DNA of 64,000 nt, from contig SWBL01000153.1 of assembly GCA_024195585.1 (NCBI GenBank), forward strand, positions 1 through 64,000. The letters are read 5' to 3'. The translations under genes were made by a program, and so were the position numbers. The notes beneath the pieces are model-generated. The model was not told the DNA's origin and searched no databases. It saw only the letters and a program-made list of their open reading frames with translations. Positions 34,350 through 45,240 of this stretch are shown one piece after another. Position 1 is the first letter of the stretch; each line of letters opens with the position of its first letter. This stretch comes from Aureobasidium sp. EXF-3400 (Eukaryota; Ascomycota; Dothideomycetes; Dothideales; Saccotheciaceae).

Positions 34350-35096
34350 TAGTCTTCTGAAGTGCGGCGCATGGTCGAAGACATGACCATCACCGACAAA
34401 CTTCTTTTGCTTACCGACGATGAGTCTTTGACGGATGGTATTTTTCCCGGTCTGTGAATTGTTGGTAAAGGTGACGACAAAACTGGATGGTAGCGGAGTA
34501 GCTTGGTACGGTTGCGCCTTGAGAAGTGGAGGGGGAACGAAACAACGATTTCAAGAAATCTTGGAGGTAGATAACGTCTACAGATGATGATGCTTGGGTT
34601 GGAAGATGTATAACAGAAAGAACTCTAAGATACCCAACGATGCCTTATTCTGCATGCACGACTGAAATAGATCAGCCTGAGCTTCAGTGAGCTATCTAAC
34701 TAGCGCCGTGGCAACGGTTAACTTTAAAACCTATAGGCAGCAGAGTTGATCTGAGTTGTGATTGGCTCATTCGATAATATCTACTGAAGGCAACTCAAAC
34801 ATATCTAGTATCATTGTCAGATAGCGGTATCGGACCGCTCGAGCGGTAGAGCCCCAGAGAAGACACTGTCTGTATGACAATGGTGCAGGTAAAGCTCCTC
34901 TCACATGTCGTTTTTAGTAGATAGCTACGGGGAGAAGAGTAGTAAGGTATTGAGCATCTGGAACAGCCAACGCAAAGTCGTTAATAGATGACCGTCACTG
35001 AAAGAGCACAGAGATCATCCCTCTTCAGCAGATATCAGCTCTCTCAGAGCTTCAATTTCAGTATGCCTTCGATGCTGAGAGCTCTTCGAGGCCTTA
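34350..35096. other. 5' region of the PAH gene
   Basis: Open but start-less frame continues to about 34575; beyond that promoter-like DNA with copy 2 of the X-box/CCAAT module. No other gene seen. Confidence 0.4.
34701..34766 (+). repeat. X-box-like plus CCAAT module, copy 2
   Basis: TAGCGCCGTGGCAACGGT at 34701-34718 and GAGTTGTGATTGGC at 34753-34766, the same two words and the same 52-base spacing as at 33624. It lies about 350 bp upstream of the PAH start codon and could serve as its promoter. Confidence 0.6.
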
Positions 35097-35959
35097 CTAA
35101 ATTGACACCAATCTTATGCCTTCAGGATTGTAAATTTCGGCAAGATCATCTGGAGTCACTTGTGTGAGCGTTGAGTATAGCTGATGAAATCTGTGGATCT
35201 GAAACCTACACCAGGTTTGGTCCGCTTCCGGATGAGGACCGACGTTTGCTACCCAATCTCTGCCAAATGAGTTGAGTGTGGAAGCAACATCGCCATTCTG
35301 AGAGTAACGTGCGGGAACAGTGGTTGGTGATTTGTCAGATAGAACAAATGCGGCGCCGTCTTGGAAGTAGAGCCAGCGGTTGTTCTGTTTAGTACCTTGT
35401 TTCTGTCCAGTCGAAACTGTCCAGTCAAATTGAATGACAGCATCCTCTATGCTATCAACCTGAGAATTCAGTCTTTCGATTTCTCTTTTGACTCTTTCGC
35501 CTGCCGGGAGGAGGTCAGAACCGTTATGGGGTCCCGCAAGAAAAGCACCAAGGCAAAATCCAAAGTACAAACCACCGCGAGCAACGAAGGCGCGCACATC
35601 GGTGGTATATGATAAAGCCTCTCTCCATGATCCATCACGGTCTATGCACAGCCGCATAAGCATCTAAACAATAACCACTCGCTTTGACTGGACATATGGA
35701 GGGGTACATACCTGGGCCGCCAGGCTTGAACGAAAATGTCCACCTGACGGAGATTCTCCGCATTGATCTTGATATCTTCATCGGGACCGGCGAAGGTCGC
35801 GTTGATGGTCGGATAAGCAGTCTCGAGAAGGGCCTGAACCGAATCCGGACATCCCTCGCAAGAAGATTTCCCGCGATAGATCATCGCCCTTGGATGGTCA
35901 CCATTCTTGGCTGCGAAGGCTTGAGAAGGACATGGAGCTGCAGCTATCTGCAGAGCCAT
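35097..35959 (-). pseudogene. BPL_N-like (biotin-protein ligase N-terminal domain) gene, reading frame disrupted
   Basis: The 5' part encodes AMIYRGKSSCEGC and a TFAGPDEDIKI stretch ending QVDIFVQ; the 3' part encodes DVRAFVARGGLYFGFCLGAFLAGP. Both are hallmarks of fungal secreted BPL_N proteins, a glutamine-amidotransferase-like fold with Cys in the GFCLGA elbow. A good 48-nt intron (35664-35711, GTATGT..TAG) separates the parts, but the exons do not join in frame. The expected QPGGPDAYAAVH is present only if the frame changes before the intron and again about 35 bases after it. A hydrophobic N terminus suggests secretion; the true start is unclear. Either a pseudogene or sequence errors. 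Confidence 0.55.
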
Positions 35960-36567
35960 GGCAATAAGAGACAATGTTGAAGCTAAGGAATCTTTCGTGT
36001 TTGGAGATTGAGAGTGACTCAAACGGTAAATGAGCTTTGGAGGAAAGGCGTATAACCACACAAAGAAAGAGTGCAGCGGCTGGCTTACACTTGACGATAA
36101 TCCATATCACAGCCGTTTCATATATACAACAGTCAGCCAGATGTAAGAGCACGAGTCAAAGCGATTCTTCATATTACGATTGGCTGTTTTAACGAGCCGA
36201 GGCAGCGAGATTGGCTTTGTCGAAAACCACTAGCCAACGTGAAGCCTGGGCCATTTTGGTGGCAACGAGGCAACACTTTGCAGGCCATATAGGAACAGCT
36301 ACCAAGAGAATATTAGGAGATCTGAGAACTGGTCCGAAACGCGACCGAGTACGAGATTGCCAGATGCCAGCCGTCACCTTGACTTCGCAGGATCAAGATT
36401 TGATCTAGATTAGCTACAAGCAATGCTCAATAGATGCTGTCAATCTACTGTCCCAGGCTAGTCCTGTGCCGAGATTCTCGTTTCTTGGCCATTGAATGAT
36501 CGGATTTGCAAGAACTACCCCGATCAGCATGATTGATTGTGCGGTTCAGATGAGTGCCTGTTCATCT
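35960..36567. other. Intergenic between BPL_N-like and Zn2Cys6 genes
   Basis: No supported gene. Confidence 0.4.
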
Positions 36568-38618
36568 CTACTCGCTTACTCTTGGGACAACACAAGTTGT
36601 CAGGTATCCGAATTGCAGTCCGCATCTATCAACTACATAAATTGCATTGACTCGATTGGTCTTATAGAAGTCGAACCGAAAACGATGCTGCGACGGCGAC
36701 ATGACAACTTCTAACAGTCTAGCATCCTCGGGCACATCGATTGCTTGTAGGCTAACAACCGGGTCAGACTTTGGATCATATCGTCTAGCGGCTTGCTCTT
36801 CGTGGTCGACAATGATCCACAGGTAAGCTGCAAGGTATTCGGTGTCGAAGACACCCTTCAAGTTGATCTTTCGCAACAGTGCGATGCAGCGATGACGGAT
36901 GGAGGAGGTACGGCACTTCTCGACAATGGCAGCTAAGCAAGTCACAACCCCAGAGCCAAGCGAGAAGGCCGGAGGCGTATGGAAACGATCGTTGTGCTTC
37001 CTATTGCAGCCTTCAAAAATGTTGTAATGTGGCGTCTTTGCGATATGCAGCTCAAGATACTGCTCGCATAGACCAGTGAAATAGTCGAATTGAGGTTTAA
37101 AGCGGTCGACCACGCAGGCGTTCGCATCACGCCACGTAGCGTTCCATATCCACACGCAGAAGAAGAATATCTGGGTGTTGATGTGCGAAAGAAGATTTGA
37201 GTGTGTTCGAGGTACTCTTCTAAATGCCTCCGCCCAAACCTGTAGGGATTGTGTACTTTCTTCAACTGCTTCTTCCAAGGACTTATCCAGACTTGTTGTG
37301 CGTATGGCCGCGCGCACGAGACAAATCTCATGGTCGTCATCGAGACCATCCAGAGCTCCCCGCTCACTTAAAGCCTCGGAGACGTACTTGAAGAGGTCGT
37401 CGTAGACATCGAATATGTTGGCGGTGATGACCTCCAGATATAGGCTGGCTTCGTCAGGGTCGTCGAATTTTGAGCGAATAGAGTCTTGACACATGGGACG
37501 TAGGAAGCTGTCAAAACGTCAGAAGTGGTTTCCATATACATTCCTGGGACGTACGGATAATCATGGCCTATCAGCATGTAGTCCGCGTCTAACCGTATGA
37601 AAGTTTGTACAAGAACATTGAATATGCTCCTTGGGCTTCGATCGACTACGACTAGATGTCTACCACCTGACACCTGAGTTTTTCCTCGTGGGCGTAATCG
37701 CTCATGAATGATGCGTAGACCTATTTTCAAGTGCAAAGAAGCCTTGGTGTCATCTCCGGAGAAAGTCTCGTAAGTGAAAAAAAGTAGGCAGGTTGCGAGA
37801 ACAACAAGAACCGTACTCTCCGTGATGTCATCTCCCAGATCATCGATGTATTTACGCATGAGAACTGAGGATTTATTATATTGCTGCAGTGCGAATTGAT
37901 GTTGGTCGTCGCCAGAACCTTCGGTCAAAGCGCGATGTAAAGCGGCGCAGGCACACGCTGCTGCTGCGACCGGGGGTTGGTAATGTGCCAGATTTAAGGT
38001 CACGAATTCCCAGGGAGTCTCAAGTGCCGATGCGCATGGTAGCTGGTATATAGTAAGGCGGCGAAAGAAGTCGAGGGCGTTGCACTCAGCAGTATTCAAG
38101 GTGACTGAGGTTGAAAGCGGTCGTGGACAAATAACCCTAAATCGTCCAGGAGGCTTGAAGAGTAGTTTACGGCAATCACAAGTTTGATTTCTCTCAACGC
38201 ACTGACAACGGACCGGCGGTTTGTTGCTGCACACCTTTCTGCGAGCACTATAATGGGTTGTTAGCAGTCCGTTGAAGTGTCAAGTCATGTGAATATGAGC
38301 TACTCGTACCCATCACGATCTTGAGAGTACGTCGAGGCGTCAAAATTAGTCAAAGCTCTTGGTGCTGGTAACAGTGACCGTAAAGAGATATTAGGCTCAT
38401 TCGGTACAACAGGCTTGTATCCATCACAGATTCGTCCGGTAGAAGTGCAATTGCTGCATGTATCTTTTCCCTCATCGCACTTGATTCGTCTGATGCTGTT
38501 CACGGTAAGCAAGTGATCTTCGGAGTCCGGTGCTGTAGACTGTAACAAACCGACACGTTCCACAACCATTCTTACTGTACTTCGAATTTACCACCCGTGG
38601 TCGCTTTATTCTCGTCAT
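36568..38618 (-). CDS. Zn2Cys6 transcription factor, 4 exons, 628 aa
   Basis: Assembled from 38551-38618, 38310-38495, 37555-38247 and 36568-37507; introns of 55, 62 (TGCTAAC branch) and 47 nt (GTACGT, CTGAC). The total is exactly 629 codons. The first intron splits the zinc cluster: C19-X2-C22-X6-C29-X6-C36-X2-C39-X6-C46, with the typical RIRRIKCDEGK. Exon 3 carries the fungal-TF middle region (a TAECNALDFFRRLTIYQLP segment and HYQPPVAAAACACAALHRA). Exon 4 starts with the conserved 'P.C.D.IRSKFDDPDEA' step. No metabolic cluster is adjacent, so its targets are unknown. A nuclear DNA-binding regulator. Confidence 0.9.
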
Positions 38619-41330
38619 CAAGAAGTCTGAATGAATGATTTTTCGAGGTGCGGCTGGAGTCTGAGCAGGATTGGCTGGAAAAATTGGTCATTGGGAAAGC
38701 GACGTCAGGAGAGGGAAAAGGCCGAGCTCCAACTGGAACAGGTTGTTGATAGGTTCGCTCGATAATAGGCCAGCTCGGTGAGAGCCTGACTCCAGGCAAA
38801 CGGCCTTGGCTTGTGGCGGGAAACAGAGTTTGTTTTTGTGATGTTCTAATAACGGAACGTCTGTCCCTTGATTGGTCAGTTTGATATCTCCAAACTTTAT
38901 GCGCGTAAACCGTACAGTACTTGCGTCCGAAAAGCTGAAAGTTACTACGACCACTATACTCCGTATTGATTCAGGAATTTATGTCGACTGCATTGTCGTT
39001 CGCCAGAGAAACTGCAGCCCAATAAATTCAGTAGAGAAGTTCGATGGACCTGAGCACGTCAAGCTGATTGACTGAGCTGGAGATAGTCTATTTCGAGCCG
39101 AGTCACCATTTGTGCTCCGCCTGATCAAGAGCTTGAAACATTTGTCAAGTAGCCCATCTGGCAATGTGTTTATAAATTGCTGTTCCGGCTTGACTGTTGG
39201 ATTCATTAAGTACAATAATGGTTTTCCAGCCAGACTTTCGTTTATCTCTGATATCAAGCGTGCACGCGTCATAGGATGGATGAGCACCAGATTGTTGTTC
39301 TTGGAGTGCCCCATCCAGAGTTGCAGCATCGTCTCTAAGTTGTAAACTGTGGGTGCGTTACCTGAATGCAATCCTGACTTGATGAAAATAAGCTTGAGGT
39401 TTTTCGAGACTATCCGAATGAGAGCGATTCGAAGTCATCATATATTTTTGTCTGAAGTATTTTATTGGTCGAAGTTCAGATTGATATATCGGGAATCGCG
39501 TGTGGCGGTTGAGGCTGATTCACAAAACCTTCGAGTTTAGCTTGAGTCCTTATTGGATGATCTTACGGTAGGTGGTAAAAGCTTTAAAGACGACTTACTG
39601 TGTTGGAACACTCCTACTCCACCGCTGACCAAAGTGTTCACATACCTGGTGGCTGGAAGTCTGATTCAATATTTTTACGGCACAACGTGAGGCTCAGGAG
39701 TGCGATGACCGCACATAAAGTCTCATCTTTTCCATCTTGGACTTTGTGATTCGGGATTCAGAGGACAACCTACATTTGTCCCCACCATAGTGAGTTCCCA
39801 TGTCTTCGTTCGTATGGTCTCTGCCACCGACAACAAGCCCTTTTGCCAACATTTGTTGCCCAGAATCATACCACATGACTCCACCTCCTTCCCCAAAACC
39901 AGCGTGCTGTCCGTTAGACGCCCTGAGTATGAGCGACACGATAATCTCCTCAGACCTTCCTCGTTTTCATGCTTTTCTCTTGAAGCCTCGAGGCGACGAT
40001 GTCTACGAGGGTTATGGCTTGAATATTGATGGGATGGTGGAAATGAGTGTTTATGACGCTGATACGCAAGAAATCATCGATAGGAGGGCGCTCGGGCAGA
40101 ACGGTCTGGCGCAGAAGAGCAAGAACAGGACATGTTTCAGAAGAAAAAGGATAGCGGATGGTGGGCTTCTGAGCAGGAGGATGACGATCAGAGAGACAAG
40201 GACAGGGATTGCGAGAAGGAGGAGGTGCTCGAGAATGCGCAATGATGTGCGAATATGGCTGTGAACAATGAGCTTTACGTACAGGTATAAGCTTTTCCAC
40301 GGACTTCAGAGAAGGCGAATAAGAGGAACGGAGAGCTATAGCTATCAATTTGACTATTGCAGAGGCTTCAATGGCGAGGCCTGGGTCGACGGGTGGTTAT
40401 GCTGTGTTCGATGAACTTGAGAGACTGGCAAATAGGTTGGACGACGGAAGAATAGTTTTAGGAATTGAAATTCCGACGGTGATGGAGTGGGTGGTTTGTG
40501 CAGGTAATCTTCTGCGTGGGCAGTGTGAGGTCCCATCGCATACTTTCAACTCTGTTAATGGATCGGAGTATAAAGCCGAGCCGAGTTATAGGATAAGGGA
40601 TACGAAGAACAAGAGAGGGTTATGCAGTTTGGAGAGATGGAACTTCCGGAAGGAAAGGCTAAGAGATAGAGGGAGACCAGGACCTTAGGCAGGAAATGAG
40701 GGATGCTGCAAGAGTAGCCATTGGGGCAATGAAGTAGTGGCCGACGACTTAGACATCCGGTTAACAAGGATTGTCTGACTTAATCTTTTCGCTTAGAAAT
40801 AAAAGTCAGAGTCTTGTGAATTCCCTATCTGACAGTCGTACATCTAGCTTGAAGTACTTGCAATTCGTTGCAGGACTTCATAGCAAGCTCTGATTGGCAA
40901 AGCTGACGGTGTGCCGACGCCGCGTTTTTTGGACACAAAGACGTGGGCTATGCAAACTGCCCAGGAGACCCGAAAGGCCTCGCAGGGTGAAGATTCAATG
41001 TGGTGTGGCCTAGAGACGATATTATCGTCGTTGGGAAGAAGTCAAGGAAATTGTGATGGCTGCCGAGTGAAGGCTTCATCGCCAGCGTCCCAGGCTTAGT
41101 AATCCTGAGGCGGTCGCGGATACAGTTGTACAGTTTTATGATTGGTTAAACAATTAACAAGAGTGTGCCACTTGATTTGACAGAAGTCAAAGTCGACATG
41201 GTTACGGGCTGGGGGAGATTGGACTTGGCAGGGACGCGCCCCACCATCCAAGATTCTTGCAACTGTCCACGGGTCGTTCGCACGTGAAACAAAACATCTC
41301 AATCTTACTCTTAATTTCATAGCAACCGCC
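38619..41330. other. Gene-poor stretch
   Basis: A plus-strand frame at 39800-40264 (possibly from an ATG at 39927) has coding-like text (DDVYEGYGLNIDGMVEMSVYD) but later becomes basic and arbitrary, while another frame from about 40110 reads as an acidic, Lys-rich stretch. It may be a short gene with a missed intron or a frameshift. Nothing else supportable. Confidence 0.35.
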
Positions 41331-44300
41331 ATGGCGCGCCTACGGGGGAAGCCTGCCGGAGAACAGGTGACTCCTCCGAGGAAGCCGAAAAAGTCTTGCG
41401 CTGGACCTTCGGCGCCTGGCAACTCTCGTAGAAACAAGCCCATGGATGGCTCCAACGACCCCATGGATCATGGTTCACAGGTTACGAAGCCTGCGGAGTC
41501 GACGCCCAACGTCGGCATGTCACAACAAACTGCCGGAACTTCGCGACAGACACCACAAGTGAGCGAATCAGCTGGTGCCATCGACACTCTGCACAGGACG
41601 ATATCTGGAACCTCCGCAGTCAGTTGGGATGAAAGCCAGGATTCGTCTTTCTCGGAGACTGCAGACAGGATATTGTCGCCGCGGTCGATGAGTATCGAGA
41701 ACCTACGATCCGAATATCAACAGGCTAGGGACAAACATGAGAAAACTCTCGAGAAGGTGCATTCTCAACTCCCGTCTACCACAATGACCGATGAGCAAAT
41801 GACGACCCTACGACAATATCTTCTACTGTCTGAACTACATCAGGCCAAGGCGAAGCTTAGACTTGATATTGCGATATCTCAGGCATTGACACGGTACGGT
41901 CAGCGGAATATCACGGATCTTCCCAAACTGGCCATCACCAAAGGCTGGCTAGATGAAAGTCTAAGGCGTATGGAGACGCCTGAGCTTAAAGGCGAGTGCG
42001 AATCTGGATCTCTCTTCTGGGAGTTGTCACATTTCTTTCTTGCGACAATCATACTACAACATCAACATTCAATGTTTGAAGGGCGCCAATTACCCTCTGT
42101 ACATGGAATTGCCGAAATCTTCCAACAAAAGGAGCCGCGATCTCATGTTCCTGGCCTTGGACCATTTCTGGAACTTGCGACCGGTCTGACTACCAACGAC
42201 CCATTACTGATGCCAGAAATTCTCCGGCGACTGGAGAATAGGATGGCTTCTGACACGGGTCTCAATCGCAATCTGGACACCGACTCGTCACTTAGAAAGG
42301 TACAACCGCAGCTCGCGAGAAAGCCTAGGAAACGTCGATCACCAATCTACTGGACGATGGATGATGGAACCGTGAATGAGATCGACCCTTACTTGGATTC
42401 GCCATCGTCAGCACAGAGCTCATCTGTTGAGCATGAGCTTGACACTATGCTGGACGCACCATCGTCGGTAATCAATTCGCCTATTGGTTACCAGGACTAT
42501 CGATACGAGGACAGGGTGGAAGAGGATGCAGAGGTTCGTGGACTTGAAATTGACCCCCGGCTGGACGCGCCATCATCAGCAAGTAACTCGCCTGCCCATT
42601 TCCAGGCTTGTACATACGAGAACAGTGTGGAAGAGGATGTAGGATCGTTGCAAGTCTGTAACTCCATTGGAAGAGAACATGATAGGGAAGAAGACATATA
42701 TCAAGTTCGCGAGCCTGAGTATGATCCCGTTGTGGTTGCGCAATCATTGGCGACTGACTCGCCTATTCGCGAGCCCAAGCTGGAGGATGAACAAGATACT
42801 GGCCGGTCGGATGACATCGTCAATGGAGAGATACAGCGCATCAATGACCGAATCGACGATATGGACCGGACAATGATCGAGGAAGTCTCAGTACAGGAAG
42901 TAAAATCCGATGTCGACATGGATCATCAAGATGAAGATGCGAGCCGTACAGCAAATCCACGACCATTCTATGCTATCAGGGAAGCATCTACTGGCTTGGA
43001 AGCATCGCGATCTTTGAGTTTTGTCTCTGACTTCTCTACCTTTGACGAGGTTATGCAAGATGTGCAGGAGGCTGAGGATCAACCAGATGAGCGACCCATC
43101 ATATCAAGCGTATCTGTCTCTCAGACTGCCAGCCGTTCAGAACCACGCGAGAACGAACCTGCCGTTCTGGCTCCTACGCCCAATAGTCGGTACCACATTC
43201 ACGATAGTTTCGTCATAAGTGACGACGAACTTGAGCCAGACTCAAACCCTTTCCTCGCAGCCCACCGAGCCAAAGTCCTGGCTTCCGCATCAGCATTAAC
43301 ATCCAACACACCGGCTTCGAGTGCGCCCACCGTGTCCCCATCAGACGTCTCTCGACGTGTTGTACCACGCAAGAGCGAGCCGATTGTCTTGATTTCCTCG
43401 CCTGTCCGACCATGTACAACGCAACAACCAGCTGTGCCTGTTTCGCATCGCCATTCATCACGGATCTCGGATTCTATGTTCATCAGTGACGACGAGCTAC
43501 CACCAAGTTCGAATCCTCATCTTGCAGCTCTCATTCGAGCGAGAGCATCTGCATCCGTACCAGCATCTGGATCGAACACACCAACATCCACTGCATCAAC
43601 AACCAAGTCGGCCAAAGTCAAGCTTCCACCTCATCTGGCTCGCATTCGCAGAGCAGCTCATTGTCAATCTTTGGATCCATCATCTCAAGTCCCGACAGCC
43701 GAGGAGAAGCAATTACTGGATCAAGAAGAATACCCGTTAATTGACATTATTGACGAAAAGACTATCGATGGGGGGAAGAAGTATCTGATCAAGTGGAAAC
43801 CAATCCATGGCAGACGATTCTTGGATACTTGGGAACCCGCAGAGAACGCGAATGCAGCATCAGTGGAAGACTGGGAAATAGAGAAAACGGGAAGGGCCAA
43901 AGCGTTGGAGCGGAGGAAGATAAGGAGAGCGAGGAGAGACCAAGGAGGCGAGCGGAGGAAGACACATGTCGGGAAGGCTGCGGCAGAGCCAGCGAACCAA
44001 GCGTCTGTTACACAAGACCAAACTCCGACTTCATCTCTGCCGGAAGACACTCCAATGTTCTTTACCGATACAGTCGGCGATGAGTCGCTTGCTACACGAG
44101 GCACCAGGTTCGTTCCCGCTCTTCACACTCCCTCGTCCTCACCTGCAAGCTCATTGTCGCCCGATCAAGTCTCGTCTCGCACCCGCAGCAGAGCAAACGT
44201 TAGAGATGGATCACTCGCTACCTCGTTCGAGTCAGTGTCAAACTTCACACCAGAGCAAGACGAACCCCTTGCTGCTGCTACCGAATCAATTTCGGATCCA

Positions 44301-44831
44301 ACACCAGAATCAGTGTCCAACACGATGTCCAGATACGGCGCTCAACCTTTCTTGATCAACGCTGTCTCTCCAGAACCGGTGGCCAACACTTCGACATTAA
44401 AACCCAACAACAGCGACAAATACAAAACACCCAAACAGCAAAAGGCAAGAATGAGAGAAAAGCGAGAAATCAGGAGAGCAGAGAAAGCCGAGAGATTAGC
44501 AAAAACAGCAGCAGAGGAAGCAGAAAAATTGGCAAGAATGTCAGAGGAACAGAGAGCCGAACACGAACACAGAAAAGCTATGCAGGAAAGGGCAAAGGCA
44601 GGGGGTGATGGAAAGACCAAGGCAGAGAGAAAGGCAGAGAAACAGGCAGATAAATTGGCCGCTATGTCTGAAGAGCAGAGACAGGAGTTAGAAGAATGGC
44701 TTCAGTGGAGGAAGGATTTGAAGCTGAGGATCAAGGAGAGCAAGGAAGCGAAAAAGGCTGCTCAAGCGAAGAGGAAGGCAAACGAGGCAGAGACCAAGGC
44801 ATTTGGAAAGAGAAGGATGCTGCTGAGCTAA
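41331..44831 (+). CDS. Large chromodomain protein with SIM-like and DAPSSA repeats, 1,166 aa
   Basis: Intronless frame. The chromodomain lies at about 799-852: EEYPLIDIIDEKTIDGGKKY.. and DTWEPAEN, with aromatic positions Y801, W (KWKP) and W (DTWEP) available for a methyl-lysine cage. About 345-480 has repeated D-P-x-L-D-A-P-S-S-A-type units. About 615-750 contains two copies of a unit of about 50 residues, each with FVISDDEL or MFISDDEL followed by a SNP..AA segment. These hydrophobic-plus-acidic words look like SUMO-interaction motifs. The C terminus (about 1025-1166) is a Lys/Glu/Ala coiled coil with KLARMSEEQ and KLAAMSEEQ repeats. Likely a chromatin reader in the nucleus; not a known HP1 or CHD architecture. 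Confidence 0.85.
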   Translation: MARLRGKPAGEQVTPPRKPKKSCAGPSAPGNSRRNKPMDGSNDPMDHGSQVTKPAESTPNVGMSQQTAGTSRQTPQVSESAGAIDTLHRTISGTSAVSWDESQDSSFSETADRILSPRSMSIENLRSEYQQARDKHEKTLEKVHSQLPSTTMTDEQMTTLRQYLLLSELHQAKAKLRLDIAISQALTRYGQRNITDLPKLAITKGWLDESLRRMETPELKGECESGSLFWELSHFFLATIILQHQHSMFEGRQLPSVHGIAEIFQQKEPRSHVPGLGPFLELATGLTTNDPLLMPEILRRLENRMASDTGLNRNLDTDSSLRKVQPQLARKPRKRRSPIYWTMDDGTVNEIDPYLDSPSSAQSSSVEHELDTMLDAPSSVINSPIGYQDYRYEDRVEEDAEVRGLEIDPRLDAPSSASNSPAHFQACTYENSVEEDVGSLQVCNSIGREHDREEDIYQVREPEYDPVVVAQSLATDSPIREPKLEDEQDTGRSDDIVNGEIQRINDRIDDMDRTMIEEVSVQEVKSDVDMDHQDEDASRTANPRPFYAIREASTGLEASRSLSFVSDFSTFDEVMQDVQEAEDQPDERPIISSVSVSQTASRSEPRENEPAVLAPTPNSRYHIHDSFVISDDELEPDSNPFLAAHRAKVLASASALTSNTPASSAPTVSPSDVSRRVVPRKSEPIVLISSPVRPCTTQQPAVPVSHRHSSRISDSMFISDDELPPSSNPHLAALIRARASASVPASGSNTPTSTASTTKSAKVKLPPHLARIRRAAHCQSLDPSSQVPTAEEKQLLDQEEYPLIDIIDEKTIDGGKKYLIKWKPIHGRRFLDTWEPAENANAASVEDWEIEKTGRAKALERRKIRRARRDQGGERRKTHVGKAAAEPANQASVTQDQTPTSSLPEDTPMFFTDTVGDESLATRGTRFVPALHTPSSSPASSLSPDQVSSRTRSRANVRDGSLATSFESVSNFTPEQDEPLAAATESISDPTPESVSNTMSRYGAQPFLINAVSPEPVANTSTLKPNNSDKYKTPKQQKARMREKREIRRAEKAERLAKTAAEEAEKLARMSEEQRAEHEHRKAMQERAKAGGDGKTKAERKAEKQADKLAAMSEEQRQELEEWLQWRKDLKLRIKESKEAKKAAQAKRKANEAETKAFGKRRMLLS

Positions 44832-45096
44832 AGAGAATGGAGAGGAGGCTTTGACGAGTTGCCGACTTTGGATATACTCGATGCGGCGGAGCTTGACACA
44901 TGTTGTGGAAGATGGTTGTGGATAACTTTCCTATGTACATGATCTCCTTACAGATAATCATTATTCTTACCCTTCTAACACCTGAATCGCATCACACTCG
45001 CTCATTTGACACAACATCTACTCATGTACAGTCACCTTGTAAGCAGAAAGCCTTCCTAGTGCCGATTTAGTACTCCGTACAAGCCATATAAATGAG

Positions 45097-45132
45097 ATGC
45101 CTCGTTTGGCAGTCATACCCAAAACGAGGCAT
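45097..45132. repeat. Perfect 11-bp inverted repeat with 14-base loop
   Basis: ATGCCTCGTTT (45097-45107) pairs with AAACGAGGCAT (45122-45132). Overlaps the first of the ATGAC direct repeats. Confidence 0.6.
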
Positions 45133-45240
45133 GACAGCCGTTGGAGACTTAACGGCCTCTGGGATCATGACGGCATAAACTCACAAACACAGTGAGATAT
45201 GACGGCATCAGGGTCTGACAGGTCGAAAATGACAGCATAA
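45131..45240 (+). repeat. Four direct repeats ATGAC(G/A)GC
   Basis: ATGACAGC at 45131, ATGACGGCATAA at 45167, ATGACGGCATCA at 45199 and ATGACAGCATAA at 45229, at 36-, 32- and 30-base steps, about 630-740 bp upstream of the ATG at 45868. A candidate array of regulator binding sites. Confidence 0.5.
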
